DNA from: Leptospira ilyithenensis
GTDB taxonomy: Bacteria; Spirochaetota; Leptospiria; Leptospirales; Leptospiraceae
Direction: 5' to 3'
Length of the DNA stretch: 64,000 nucleotides
Assembly (NCBI RefSeq): GCF_004771005.1
Contig: NZ_RQHV01000043.1
Span: forward strand, 62,001 to 126,000
In this document: piece after piece, positions 8,590 to 15,050 of the stretch
Layout of the letters: each line of letters starts with the position of its first letter
Position numbering within the stretch: position 1 is the stretch's first letter
Made by a program: the position numbers and the translations under genes
The notes under the pieces: generated by a model
Databases searched by the model: none
What the model was told of the DNA's origin: nothing
The model's input: the letters and a program-made list of their open reading frames with translations, nothing else

Positions 8590-9124
8590 TTGGTCCAATG
8601 TGAATGAAGAGGAACTTTGGAAATTTGTTGGATGGCATCTAGCAAATAAAGGAATTCAATCTATTTTGGTCGGTGGCGCAGTCGTCGCTATTTACTCAAA
8701 GGGAGCTTATCGTTCTGGCGATTTAGATTTAGTTGAGCCTCTTCTATCAAGAGCTGCTGATATTAAATCCGTAATGGAAAGCATCGGGTTTAATAAAGTT
8801 AATCGTCATTATGTTCATCCGAAATGCAAACATCTATACATTGAATTCGTTTCTGCGCCAGTATCTATAGGTGATGATTATAAAATTGTTCCTGATGAAA
8901 AAGAATTTAAAGGAAAGATTCTTAAAATTCTTTCACCTACTGATTGTATTAAGGACAGGTTAGCATCATACTTACACTTCAAGGCTCGCGAATGTTTAGA
9001 CCAAGCATTATTAGTTGCTAAGACTCAAAAATTCGATTTAGAAAAAGTAAGAGAATGGTGCCTGAATGAAGCTGGCAATGGAAAAGATGTTTTTGACGAA
9101 TTCGCCAATTTGTATAAAAGATAA
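8576..9124 (+). CDS. Small nucleotidyltransferase-fold protein, likely toxin
   Basis: A 182-residue protein with the nucleotidyltransferase signature: Gly-Gly in ILVGGAVVAIY (G33-G34) followed by SGDLDLVE with D49 and D51, the metal-binding Asp pair of polymerase-beta-like enzymes. A further acidic strand YIEFVSAP (about residues 88-95) may supply the third carboxylate. The rest is helical, ending with LASYLHFKARECLDQALLVA. Family members transfer nucleotides to proteins or tRNA. The protein is much shorter than AbiEii (about 300 residues) and resembles DUF6036-type proteins. Coupling to a winged-helix gene and its place among toxin-antitoxin cassettes support a toxin role, which is not proven. 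Confidence 0.7.
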   Translation: MEEPDWSNVNEEELWKFVGWHLANKGIQSILVGGAVVAIYSKGAYRSGDLDLVEPLLSRAADIKSVMESIGFNKVNRHYVHPKCKHLYIEFVSAPVSIGDDYKIVPDEKEFKGKILKILSPTDCIKDRLASYLHFKARECLDQALLVAKTQKFDLEKVREWCLNEAGNGKDVFDEFANLYKR

Positions 9125-9143
9125 TTTAATGCTCAGGGACGGC

Positions 9144-9224
9144 GTATAACTTCGCCTTACCGCTACGCTGCGGGATTCGCTAGGCTCAGCCGCGGACAAC
9201 GCCGGTAAGGTTAGTTCATTATGC
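9144..9224 (+). repeat. attC-like palindromic element 2 (complete, 81 bases)
   Basis: The left part is GTATAACTTCGCCTTACCG and the right part CGGTAAGGTTAGTTCATTATGC. The outer boxes GTATAAC and ATTATGC pair imperfectly, and GCCTTACCG pairs with CGGTAAGG plus one base. The total length of 81 bases falls inside the usual attC range of roughly 57-141 bases. The right box has A instead of the G expected at the crossover position, so this copy may be less active. It starts 20 bases after the nucleotidyltransferase gene and is followed by the promoter of the next pair. Confidence 0.62.
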
Positions 9225-9341
9225 GACATATGTGCAAATTCTTCCTTTGAAAGATTGTAAGAAGGAAAAAACTTATAAGACAAAAATCGCTTAAATTAAT
9301 TCTCTTTCCAGAAACTGCTTCAAAAATGTATAATTTTTAGT

Positions 9342-9371
9342 TTGACAAATTGCACGAAATTCGTGTAAAAT
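9342..9371 (+). promoter_or_regulatory. Promoter with operator for the second RHH/PIN pair
   Basis: TTGACA (9342-9347) and TAAAAT (9366-9371) are 18 bases apart. Between them lies the dyad CACGAA-A-TTCGTG (9353-9365). The start site expected 6-8 bases after the -10 falls almost on the antitoxin ATG at 9379, and no Shine-Dalgarno sequence precedes that ATG, so the transcript may be leaderless. Confidence 0.65.
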
Positions 9372-9378
9372 AATACCT

Positions 9379-9597
9379 ATGAAGAGTATTACTTTTAGAG
9401 CGGATGAAAGAGCCATTGAAAAAGCTCGTTTAAAAGCAAGTAAGCAAAAAAGGTCTTTAAATGACATATTTAATGACTGGCTTCGGGCTTATTCTGAGTC
9501 CGAACCTAAAGACTTCGATTTAGATTCCTATTTAAAAAAATTTGAATATGTAAAGATCAATAGAAAAGTTTCACGTGAAGAAGCAAATGAAAGGTAA
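9379..9597 (+). CDS. Ribbon-helix-helix antitoxin
   Basis: A 72-residue antitoxin. MKSITFRADERAIEKARLKA begins with the strand and helix of a ribbon-helix-helix domain, followed by KQKRSLNDIFNDWLRAY as the second helix. The acidic C-terminal part (about 40-72) should bind the PIN toxin encoded next. It overlaps the toxin gene by 11 bases. The ATG lacks a ribosome site and lies just after the predicted -10, which suggests leaderless translation. Repression through the 9353-9365 dyad is likely. Confidence 0.82.
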   Translation: MKSITFRADERAIEKARLKASKQKRSLNDIFNDWLRAYSESEPKDFDLDSYLKKFEYVKINRKVSREEANER

Positions 9598-10042
9598 GGT
9601 ATTCATTGATACAAATGTCTTTATTTACTTCTTCTCTGCTAAGGACTTAGAAAAAAAAGAAATCTCTTCTAATATCATAAAAGCTTCTTTTAAATCTGAT
9701 AGGTTTCTCATTAGTTACCAAGTTATCCAAGAGTTTAGCAATGTTATGCTTACAAAAGGTCAACCGCCAATGAAAGAACGGGATATTTCAAGTCTAATTG
9801 AAAAAATTCTTGATCCGATGTGTTCTTTTTTCCCAAACATTGATTTTTATAAAAATGCTCTTAAGTTAACAGAAAAGAATAAATTATCTTACTATGATTC
9901 TCTGATAGCTTTAGCCGCTTTGGAACTTGACTGTGATTACTTATTATCTGAAGATTTTAATGATGGTACGAAGATAAATAAGCTGAAAATCCTTAATCCT
10001 TTCAACAAAAATAATCAAAAAATCTTAAGCACTCTTCTATAA
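9587..10042 (+). CDS. PIN-domain toxin (VapC-like ribonuclease)
   Basis: A PIN-domain ribonuclease of 151 residues. Visible acidic positions are Asp in VFIDTNVFIYFF, Glu in YQVIQEFSNVML, Asp in SYYDSLIALAAL and Asp in YLLSEDFNDG, matching the four-carboxylate site of VapC toxins. The ATG at 9587 is preferred to a GTG at 9575; both overlap the antitoxin gene. The antitoxin at 9379 is its expected partner. The gene is followed within 14 bases by a degenerate attC-like element. Confidence 0.86.
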   Translation: MKGKVFIDTNVFIYFFSAKDLEKKEISSNIIKASFKSDRFLISYQVIQEFSNVMLTKGQPPMKERDISSLIEKILDPMCSFFPNIDFYKNALKLTEKNKLSYYDSLIALAALELDCDYLLSEDFNDGTKINKLKILNPFNKNNQKILSTLL

Positions 10043-10055
10043 AGCACAAACGTCA

Positions 10056-10186
10056 CATAACTACGACTTAACGATACGCTTCGGGATTCGCTTTCGCTCA
10101 CCCTTGCTCGGGCTAAAGCCACATTTTCCTATACTTTGACTTTTTCTTTGTTATCATGAACTGTGACAAGGCGTTAATTGTTTGGA
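10056..10186 (+). repeat. Degenerate attC-like element 3
   Basis: The left end CATAACTACGACTTAACG and the following 60 bases align well with element 1 (shared GCTCACCCTTGCTCGGGCT), up to about 10130. After that the match is lost. A possible remnant of the right arm is GCGTTAATTGTTTGG (10171-10184), where CGTTAA could pair with TTAACG. The right core box is not recognisable, so the element is probably decayed. Confidence 0.45.
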
Positions 10187-10192
10187 AGGAAT

Positions 10193-10221
10193 TTGAAGTT
10201 TTCTAATAGAATAATTATAAT
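10193..10221 (+). promoter_or_regulatory. Sigma70-type promoter of the VOC gene
   Basis: TTGAAG (10193-10198) and a perfect TATAAT (10216-10221) are separated by 17 bases. The VOC gene start follows 34 bases later with AGGGAG as a ribosome site. This is one of the clearest promoters in the window. Confidence 0.65.
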
Positions 10222-10255
10222 GTAAAAAATTTGTAGACATAGGGAGATAAAAACT

Positions 10256-10708
10256 ATGGCAAAAAACAAATTACTAAGAATGGACAATGTCGGCATCGTT
10301 GTAAAATCCCTTGATGACGCAATCTCTTTCTTTGAGGAGATTGGCTTGAAGCTCGAAGGGCGGGCCACCATAGAAGGTGAATGGGCTGGTCGCGTAACCG
10401 GACTGGGTTCTCAGTGCGTAGAGATTGCTATCATGATTACCCCAGATGGCCACAGCAGACTTGAACTCTCGCAATTTATCACCCCACCTACTATTTCAGA
10501 TCACCGGACTGCTCCTGTAAACGCTCTCGGTTATCTACGCGTCATGTTCACCGTTGAAGACATTGACGAAATGGTATCCAGACTCACTAAGTATGGTGCT
10601 AGGCTCGTTGGCGAAGTGGTTCAGTACGAGAACTCGTATCGGCTCTGTTATATTCGCGGAACCGAAGGACTTTTAATCGGTTTGGCGGAACAACTCGATA
10701 ACAAATAA
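10256..10708 (+). CDS. VOC superfamily protein (glyoxalase/bleomycin-resistance fold)
   Basis: A 150-residue single-gene member of the vicinal oxygen chelate superfamily. The two beta-alpha-beta-beta-beta halves are visible: MDNVGIVVKSLDDAISFFEE (9-28) and the second half beginning near LGYLRVMFTVEDIDEMVSRL (about 96-115). Possible metal ligands are Glu/His in the first half (RLELSQF) and Glu near the C-terminus (GTEGLLIGL). Members include glyoxalases, dioxygenases and antibiotic-sequestering proteins; the substrate cannot be told. The gene is GC-richer than the neighbouring toxin genes, which fits a different origin for each cassette. It has its own promoter and a good AGGGAG ribosome site. 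Confidence 0.85.
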   Translation: MAKNKLLRMDNVGIVVKSLDDAISFFEEIGLKLEGRATIEGEWAGRVTGLGSQCVEIAIMITPDGHSRLELSQFITPPTISDHRTAPVNALGYLRVMFTVEDIDEMVSRLTKYGARLVGEVVQYENSYRLCYIRGTEGLLIGLAEQLDNK

Positions 10709-10839
10709 GTATTGACATTTTATAATTATAAAAAGCCTTCACTGAAATATACATTGCTGGAGTATAAATAAAAATAGAAATCAATCCTTTTCTTAATTTT
10801 ATTTCTCATATCGCCACGCCATTTTCCATAAGTTATCTC

Positions 10840-10962
10840 ATGAGACCAAATTTTGAAGATGAAAATATGTTTTTCGAATTGGCTTTTGCTAGCGCAAGCC
10901 GTTATCTTATTACTTCAATTTTTTTAAACAACGCATTACCGGAAAAACTAAAGAAAGCATAG
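10840..10962 (+). pseudogene. C-terminal remnant of a PIN-type toxin gene
   Basis: A 40-codon frame reads MRPNFEDENMFFELAFASAS then RYLITSI, resembling the C-terminal part of PIN toxins of the COG1569/PIN_3 group, in which RPN-x-D-x-D-x-x-LELA is followed by a strand ending in the VT motif. The frame then passes into LPEKLKKA and stops. The N-terminal half with the first catalytic Asp is absent, so this is a relic of another toxin cassette, not a functional gene. It lies between the VOC gene and a truncated attC-like element. It is too short to be certain. Confidence 0.5.
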
Positions 10963-11002
10963 AAACAGGTTTTAAGAATCTAATCTTAAAACTGCAACCA
11001 TC

Positions 11003-11020
11003 GGCTAACAATGCCTTATT
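11003..11020 (+). repeat. Left half of an attC-like element (4)
   Basis: GGCTAACAATGCCTTATT repeats the left end of element 1 (GGCTAACTACGCCTTACC) and then diverges. It lies 40 bases after the PIN relic. The right half is missing and the next gene's promoter starts soon after, as if a deletion or rearrangement removed it. Confidence 0.45.
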
Positions 11021-11057
11021 TTTAAAATTATTTTTGCAAAAATTGCATGAAAAATGC

Positions 11058-11087
11058 TTGCAGACTCATGAAATAGACCCATATTAA
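11058..11087 (+). promoter_or_regulatory. Promoter of the third RHH/PIN pair
   Basis: TTGCAG (11058-11063) and TATTAA (11082-11087) are 18 bases apart, and the antitoxin ATG follows 18 bases later. A short dyad GCAT-GAAAA-ATGC (11045-11057) stands just before the -35. No strong ribosome site is visible. Confidence 0.5.
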
Positions 11088-11105
11088 ATCTAAGTATTAA
11101 AAAAT

Positions 11106-11384
11106 ATGGCAAACCTACAAGTCCGAGATATTGATAATAGGCTCTATGAATCTTTAAAAAGAAGAGCGGAATTAGAACATCGATCTGTCAGTCAGGAAGT
11201 TGTTATGATCATTGAAAGTCATCTCAAACGAGATAATTTAGAAACTGAATTACAAACTCTTGAGTTTCTTAAACTAGCTAATTCTTGGCATGATGATAAA
11301 AGCGCTAAAGAAATAATTTCTGATCTTAAATCTTCTAGATCCAAAAATAATCGATCAAGGATTACTAATGAGTTATTTGATTGA
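11106..11384 (+). CDS. FitA/VapB-type ribbon-helix-helix antitoxin
   Basis: A 92-residue antitoxin. MANLQVRDIDNRLYESLKRR followed by AELEHRSVSQEVVMIIESHL is the FitA-type Arc-like domain: strand, helix, and a second helix with the SVSQEV pattern. The C-terminal part (about 45-92) is charged and probably contacts the toxin. It overlaps the PIN toxin gene by 17 bases. It is expected to bind DNA as a complex with the toxin and repress the promoter at 11058-11087. Confidence 0.85.
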   Translation: MANLQVRDIDNRLYESLKRRAELEHRSVSQEVVMIIESHLKRDNLETELQTLEFLKLANSWHDDKSAKEIISDLKSSRSKNNRSRITNELFD

Positions 11385-11766
11385 TACTGATATTATTATC
11401 TATAGCTTGAAAGGAAATGAAAAGGTTCAACAAAACCTAATGAATAAAAAGAATATTTCAAAATCTATTTCTGTAATTACATATGGAGAATTGATATTCG
11501 GTGCTAAGAAATCCAAAAGTAGAGAAAAGAATTTAGCTACCGTATACAGAATTGGGGAACTATTTCCTGTAATTGAATTAACAAAGGGAATAGTTGAAAC
11601 TTTCGGAGAAGTTAAAGCTGTGACACAAAGGAAAGGAAATACAATCGACGATTTTGATCTGCTAATCGGTTCAACTGCATTATTTTTAAATTATACATTA
11701 GTTACCAACAATGAAAAACATTTCTCTATAATTCCAGGCTTAAGAATAGAAAATTGGAGTAAATAA
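11368..11766 (+). CDS. VapC/FitB-type PIN toxin
   Basis: A 132-residue classical VapC. The conserved residues are visible: Asp in YLIDTDIIIYSLKG (residues 3-16), Glu in SVITYGELIFGAKKS, Asp in NTIDDFDLLIGSTALF and the terminal TLVTNNEKHFSII. This is the strongest VapC match among the three pairs. The toxin would cut RNA (in related systems initiator tRNA or rRNA) unless bound by the antitoxin at 11106. The fragment of attC-like element 5 begins 26 bases after the stop. Confidence 0.9.
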   Translation: MSYLIDTDIIIYSLKGNEKVQQNLMNKKNISKSISVITYGELIFGAKKSKSREKNLATVYRIGELFPVIELTKGIVETFGEVKAVTQRKGNTIDDFDLLIGSTALFLNYTLVTNNEKHFSIIPGLRIENWSK

Positions 11767-11791
11767 TTTACTTAATTACAAAAAATACTTC

Positions 11792-11815
11792 GTATAACTG
11801 CGGCTTACCGCTATG
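11792..11815 (+). repeat. Left half of an attC-like element (5), right edge of the island
   Basis: GTATAACTGCGGCTTACCGC repeats the left end of element 2 (GTATAAC, then CGCCTTACCGC). The similarity ends near 11815 where the PadR pseudogene begins. It therefore marks the junction between the cassette island and the flanking chromosome. Confidence 0.5.
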
Positions 11816-11819
11816 CTTA

Positions 11820-12260
11820 AGAGCGATGCAGCAAGAACTGCTTTTTCCAAATTCAAATCGGATTGTTTTTCCGCATACTCCAAAGCCAAAGTCCAATATT
11901 CATAATCAGGGTGCTCCAGCCAAACAGTGCTTAGTTCCTTTTTGAAATCCGATAAAAGCCCTGATCTTCTATATTCTTTTTCGATTTCGCATCATATTGT
12001 TGCATTAATTTTTCAGGATGCGTATGCCTTCCGAAAAAAACTTGAATAACATTTCATTTGGTTCGTTGGAGGAAATCACCGAAGACTCCATCCATCGTTT
12101 GAACTCGTTCAATCCGGCTCGTGTGATTTTAAAAACTTTTTTCTTTTTTCCGGAACTTTCCGTTTTTTCCAATTCGCGGATCAGACCGTCTTCTACAAGT
12201 TTGGTGAGATTAGGATAAAATTCCCAGAAGTGCGTATTTAGTTTTATTTTCTCTTTTCAT
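11820..12260 (-). pseudogene. Decayed PadR-family regulator
   Basis: Read on the minus strand, the gene begins MKRENKTKYALLGILS, a typical PadR N-terminus, then hits a stop. In a second frame it resumes EFYPNLTKLVEDGLIRELEK and GKKKKVFKITRAGLNEFKRW, the end of the winged helix and its wing. The roughly 30 codons that should carry the DNA-recognition region are deleted at about 12220-12235. Near 11990 the frame shifts again into EKEYRRSGLLSDFKKELST and HPDYEYWTLALEYAEKQ, the PadR C-terminal helices. The tail is cut off at the attC-like half-site at 11792-11815. With one deletion and at least two frame changes the gene cannot be functional. Confidence 0.75.
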
Positions 12261-12455
12261 AAATGCAAACGATCGGATTTGAAAACCGTTTTTGTTTTCC
12301 GGCTCCCGAGCCAATAATTTCTGAATCACACTTACTCCCAAATCATGTGAAAAAATATCGACAGAGTTGATTTTCAAAAAGCCGAGAAGTTGATTTACAA
12401 TTTCAGAATATTCTTCATTGGATGGTCTTCTCCACCTAATAGAGTAAAGAAACAA
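12261..12455 (-). pseudogene. Fragment of an alpha/beta hydrolase (haloalkane dehalogenase-like)
   Basis: About 65 codons directly upstream of, and in frame with, the PadR remnant. The fragment contains PSNEEYSEIVNQLLGFLKIN and then FSHDLGVSVIQKLLARE, the nucleophile elbow region of dehalogenase-like alpha/beta hydrolases (H-D-x-G), and ends with FQIRSFAF. Both the N-terminal oxyanion region and the C-terminal His region are missing. The two relics look like a hydrolase gene and its adjacent regulator, both degraded. Confidence 0.65.
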
Positions 12456-12511
12456 AAGAACAGATCACAGTCCGAATGATTTAACCGAACTGATTTCTTA
12501 AAATTTAGAAA

Positions 12512-14068
12512 TCATTTTCCTTTGAATATGAGAATGCGACTATTATCATGATCACTAACTAACAACTGATTGCCGACCATGTATACACCGTAAGGATAAG
12601 CTAACGTCCTTGCTGTGGGACTCGCTCCGGCAACCCCGATTTGCGTATCGTCATTGCCGGCATTGTTTGTAAAATTACTTTGACCTAAAACTTTATCCGC
12701 ACTTTGGCCGTTCACAGTCGGTAAGGAATCCCAAATCAAAACCCGATGGTTGTACCCGTCACCTACAATCAACTGAGTTCCGTTAGAAAATACATTATAG
12801 ACACCGCCGATAAGAAAATTACTGCTCGTTGCAGCAGAGACTGCACTCTCCATCGAAGTTTGACCTAAAACCAAATCCGCCGGTTGTCCGTTTGTCGTCG
12901 GAATGGTATTCCAAATCAACACTCGGGCATTATTTGAATCCGCAACAAATAGCCTGGTTCCGTCGCTCCAAACCCCTCCCGGTGTGGATAGGGTACTGGC
13001 CGTAGGCGTGGGACCTCCTCGATTGGCAGTGCAGGAAGTAAAATCAGCTTGGCCGAGTACAATGTCAGCCGGGGTATAATGGGAAGTAGGGATTGTATTC
13101 CAAATCAAAATCCTATGGTGAGTTTCGTCGGAAACAAATAATTTACCATTGGCAACGGACACTCCCTCGCTACCGAATAAATCCGAATTGGAACATGCTG
13201 TATTACCTATCGTTGTAAAATTTGAAACGCCAAGTACAACATCAGCGCTGACATTTGTAGTGGCAGGTAAAGAGTTATAGATCAAGAGCCGATTGTTGGA
13301 TACATCTGCAGCAAATAGTTTCTCGTTAGACGATGCGACACTCCACAGGGAAGAAAAAGAGGTTGCTGTCGGAGGGTTCACCAAACCGGAAGAAATAAAA
13401 TCCGGCTGGCCGATCACAAAATCTGCCGTAACACCATTCGTTGCAGGAATCTGATGATAACCCAAAATGCGATGATTTCTGGAATCGGATATATATAGTT
13501 TGTTTCCGCTGATTGTAACCGGTCCCGGCTGGTTCAAACGTTCTCTCGTTGCCGGAGTATTCGTCCTAGTTGCAAAGTCCGGTTGACCGATCACTATGTC
13601 AGCATTTTGAAAATTAGAAAAAATAACACCAGTTACAGCACTTACCTCTTCCGAAAGAGCACCTTCCATGAGACCACCGATGGAAGCCACTCTATAATAA
13701 ACCGATAAACCACCTTCGAGCCCGGAGTGCAAATAGGGACTGGAGGCACTTCCGATCGAGGAGTCGGACTTTGTTACACCTGGGGACGTTTTCCAATAAA
13801 TTTTGTAGGAGGATGCTCCCGGAACATTTTGCCAGGAAATCGTTGTTTGGCTGAATCCGCCTACCACGGTAAGAGCGGTTGGAGTGCCTATGCCATTGCC
13901 GCAATATGGTGAGCCGTCCCCGATGATTCCTTTTAAAAATAAGGATTCCAGATATGCTTTGCTCTTGGGATCACATGGATTCCCCCATTCGAAATGGGAA
14001 CAATTACTCAAACAGGGAACGATCGACCAGGCGATCAGACAAAAGTATGTTTTCGATTTCAGAATCAA
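12512..14068 (-). CDS. Lipoprotein with FN3-like domain and NHL-like beta-propeller repeats
   Basis: A 518-residue predicted lipoprotein. The signal peptide ends in the lipobox LSNC. A short conserved block follows (CDPKSKAYLESLFLKG with a later Cys). Residues about 62-145 form a fibronectin III-like domain (TTISWQNVPGASSYKIYWK). Residues 150-518 carry about six repeats of the pattern ADIVLGQ-(P/A/S)-(D/N)-F and LFVADSNNARVLIWNTIPT, typical of NHL-like beta-propeller blades. Such propellers bind proteins or glycans; no enzymatic site is seen. The initial CDP-SK block also occurs in the lipoprotein at 18029. It is transcribed alone on the minus strand. The specific function is unknown. Confidence 0.82.
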   Translation of the reverse strand: MILKSKTYFCLIAWSIVPCLSNCSHFEWGNPCDPKSKAYLESLFLKGIIGDGSPYCGNGIGTPTALTVVGGFSQTTISWQNVPGASSYKIYWKTSPGVTKSDSSIGSASSPYLHSGLEGGLSVYYRVASIGGLMEGALSEEVSAVTGVIFSNFQNADIVIGQPDFATRTNTPATRERLNQPGPVTISGNKLYISDSRNHRILGYHQIPATNGVTADFVIGQPDFISSGLVNPPTATSFSSLWSVASSNEKLFAADVSNNRLLIYNSLPATTNVSADVVLGVSNFTTIGNTACSNSDLFGSEGVSVANGKLFVSDETHHRILIWNTIPTSHYTPADIVLGQADFTSCTANRGGPTPTASTLSTPGGVWSDGTRLFVADSNNARVLIWNTIPTTNGQPADLVLGQTSMESAVSAATSSNFLIGGVYNVFSNGTQLIVGDGYNHRVLIWDSLPTVNGQSADKVLGQSNFTNNAGNDDTQIGVAGASPTARTLAYPYGVYMVGNQLLVSDHDNSRILIFKGK

Positions 14069-14221
14069 TTTTTAACTATTCCCACCGGTCCCGATTCAAA
14101 CACTAATTTAGCCTGCCTGAAATTTAAAATGAAGATCCATGTAGACCATTTTAATGAAAAAGAGAGTAATATGACACTGTTTTTTCAACTGTAAAATGAC
14201 TGGTGATGAGAATTCGTTTGG

Positions 14222-15034
14222 TCACCTGCACCGAACCACTTCGTTTGCGCGAAGCTCCGATGCAGTCATTCCGGTCTCCTTTTTGAATGCTTCGTAAAAA
14301 CTTGAGAGTGATTTGTAACCGACATGAAATCCCACATCGCTCACATTTTTTTCCGGAAATTCAAGGAGAGTTTTTTTAGCCTCATTGATTCTATATTTAT
14401 GAACGTACGAATTGAAAGTAATATTCATTCTTCCGTTTAAAAACTCTGAAAGTTGCCTAGGATGCAAATCCAGTTGCTCTGCCAAAACTTCCAAAGAAAG
14501 ATCCTCATCAAGGTAAATTTTTTTCACGTCCATCAGATGGTTCAGACGAGTTTGCAAATCTTCCAGATCTACTTGCAACAAACGGGTCTTTGTATATTGA
14601 CCTGTTTCTAATCTTGAATTTTCTTTAATCCTTATATTATGAATAAGTTTCTTATCCGATTTCGGATTATAAATACGGCGGAAGGAATCATATCTTTCCA
14701 AAGCCAAACGTAGACGATCTTCCGAAACAGGCTTTGCTATAAAATCAATCACACCATATTCAAATGCGGATAACGCCTGATCAGTATTTCCCGAAACCAC
14801 AATTGTAAAAATATTCGTAGTCGGAACAGTATTAAGTAAATCGAATCCGTTTTCACCAAACAGATTAAGATCCAAAAACAAAAGGTCAATTTGACTTTCT
14901 TTCAAATAATTTTCGGATTGAACTAGCGATGCCTCATGGAATATCGCTTCGATGTCATTGCCTAACACCTTTTCCAGAAGCCTTCTAAGATACCTTGCAT
15001 GGATTGGTTCGTCTTCAACGATTAGGATATTCAT
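14222..15034 (-). CDS. Response regulator with AraC-type DNA-binding domain
   Basis: A 270-residue regulator. The receiver domain (1-120) has D55 as the phosphorylation site (LLFLDLNLFG) and the conserved KP at AKPVSEDRL. A linker of about 50 residues follows, then an AraC-type double helix-turn-helix (about 170-265) containing SLEVLAEQLDLHPRQLSEFL and VSDVGFHVGYKSLSSFYEAF. The sensor kinase gene at 15051-16964 ends 16 bases upstream on the same strand, so the pair forms a two-component system. The kinase is LytS-like, while LytS partners usually carry a LytTR domain, so the AraC output is a notable combination. Targets may include the adjacent divergent lipoprotein genes. Confidence 0.9.
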   Translation of the reverse strand: MNILIVEDEPIHARYLRRLLEKVLGNDIEAIFHEASLVQSENYLKESQIDLLFLDLNLFGENGFDLLNTVPTTNIFTIVVSGNTDQALSAFEYGVIDFIAKPVSEDRLRLALERYDSFRRIYNPKSDKKLIHNIRIKENSRLETGQYTKTRLLQVDLEDLQTRLNHLMDVKKIYLDEDLSLEVLAEQLDLHPRQLSEFLNGRMNITFNSYVHKYRINEAKKTLLEFPEKNVSDVGFHVGYKSLSSFYEAFKKETGMTASELRANEVVRCR

Positions 15035-15050
15035 TGTATATTTTTTTGCT

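Noticed and set aside
10174..10474. Minus-strand frames overlapping the VOC gene
   Set aside because: The VOC gene has a strong promoter, ribosome site and family match; the opposite frames have none.
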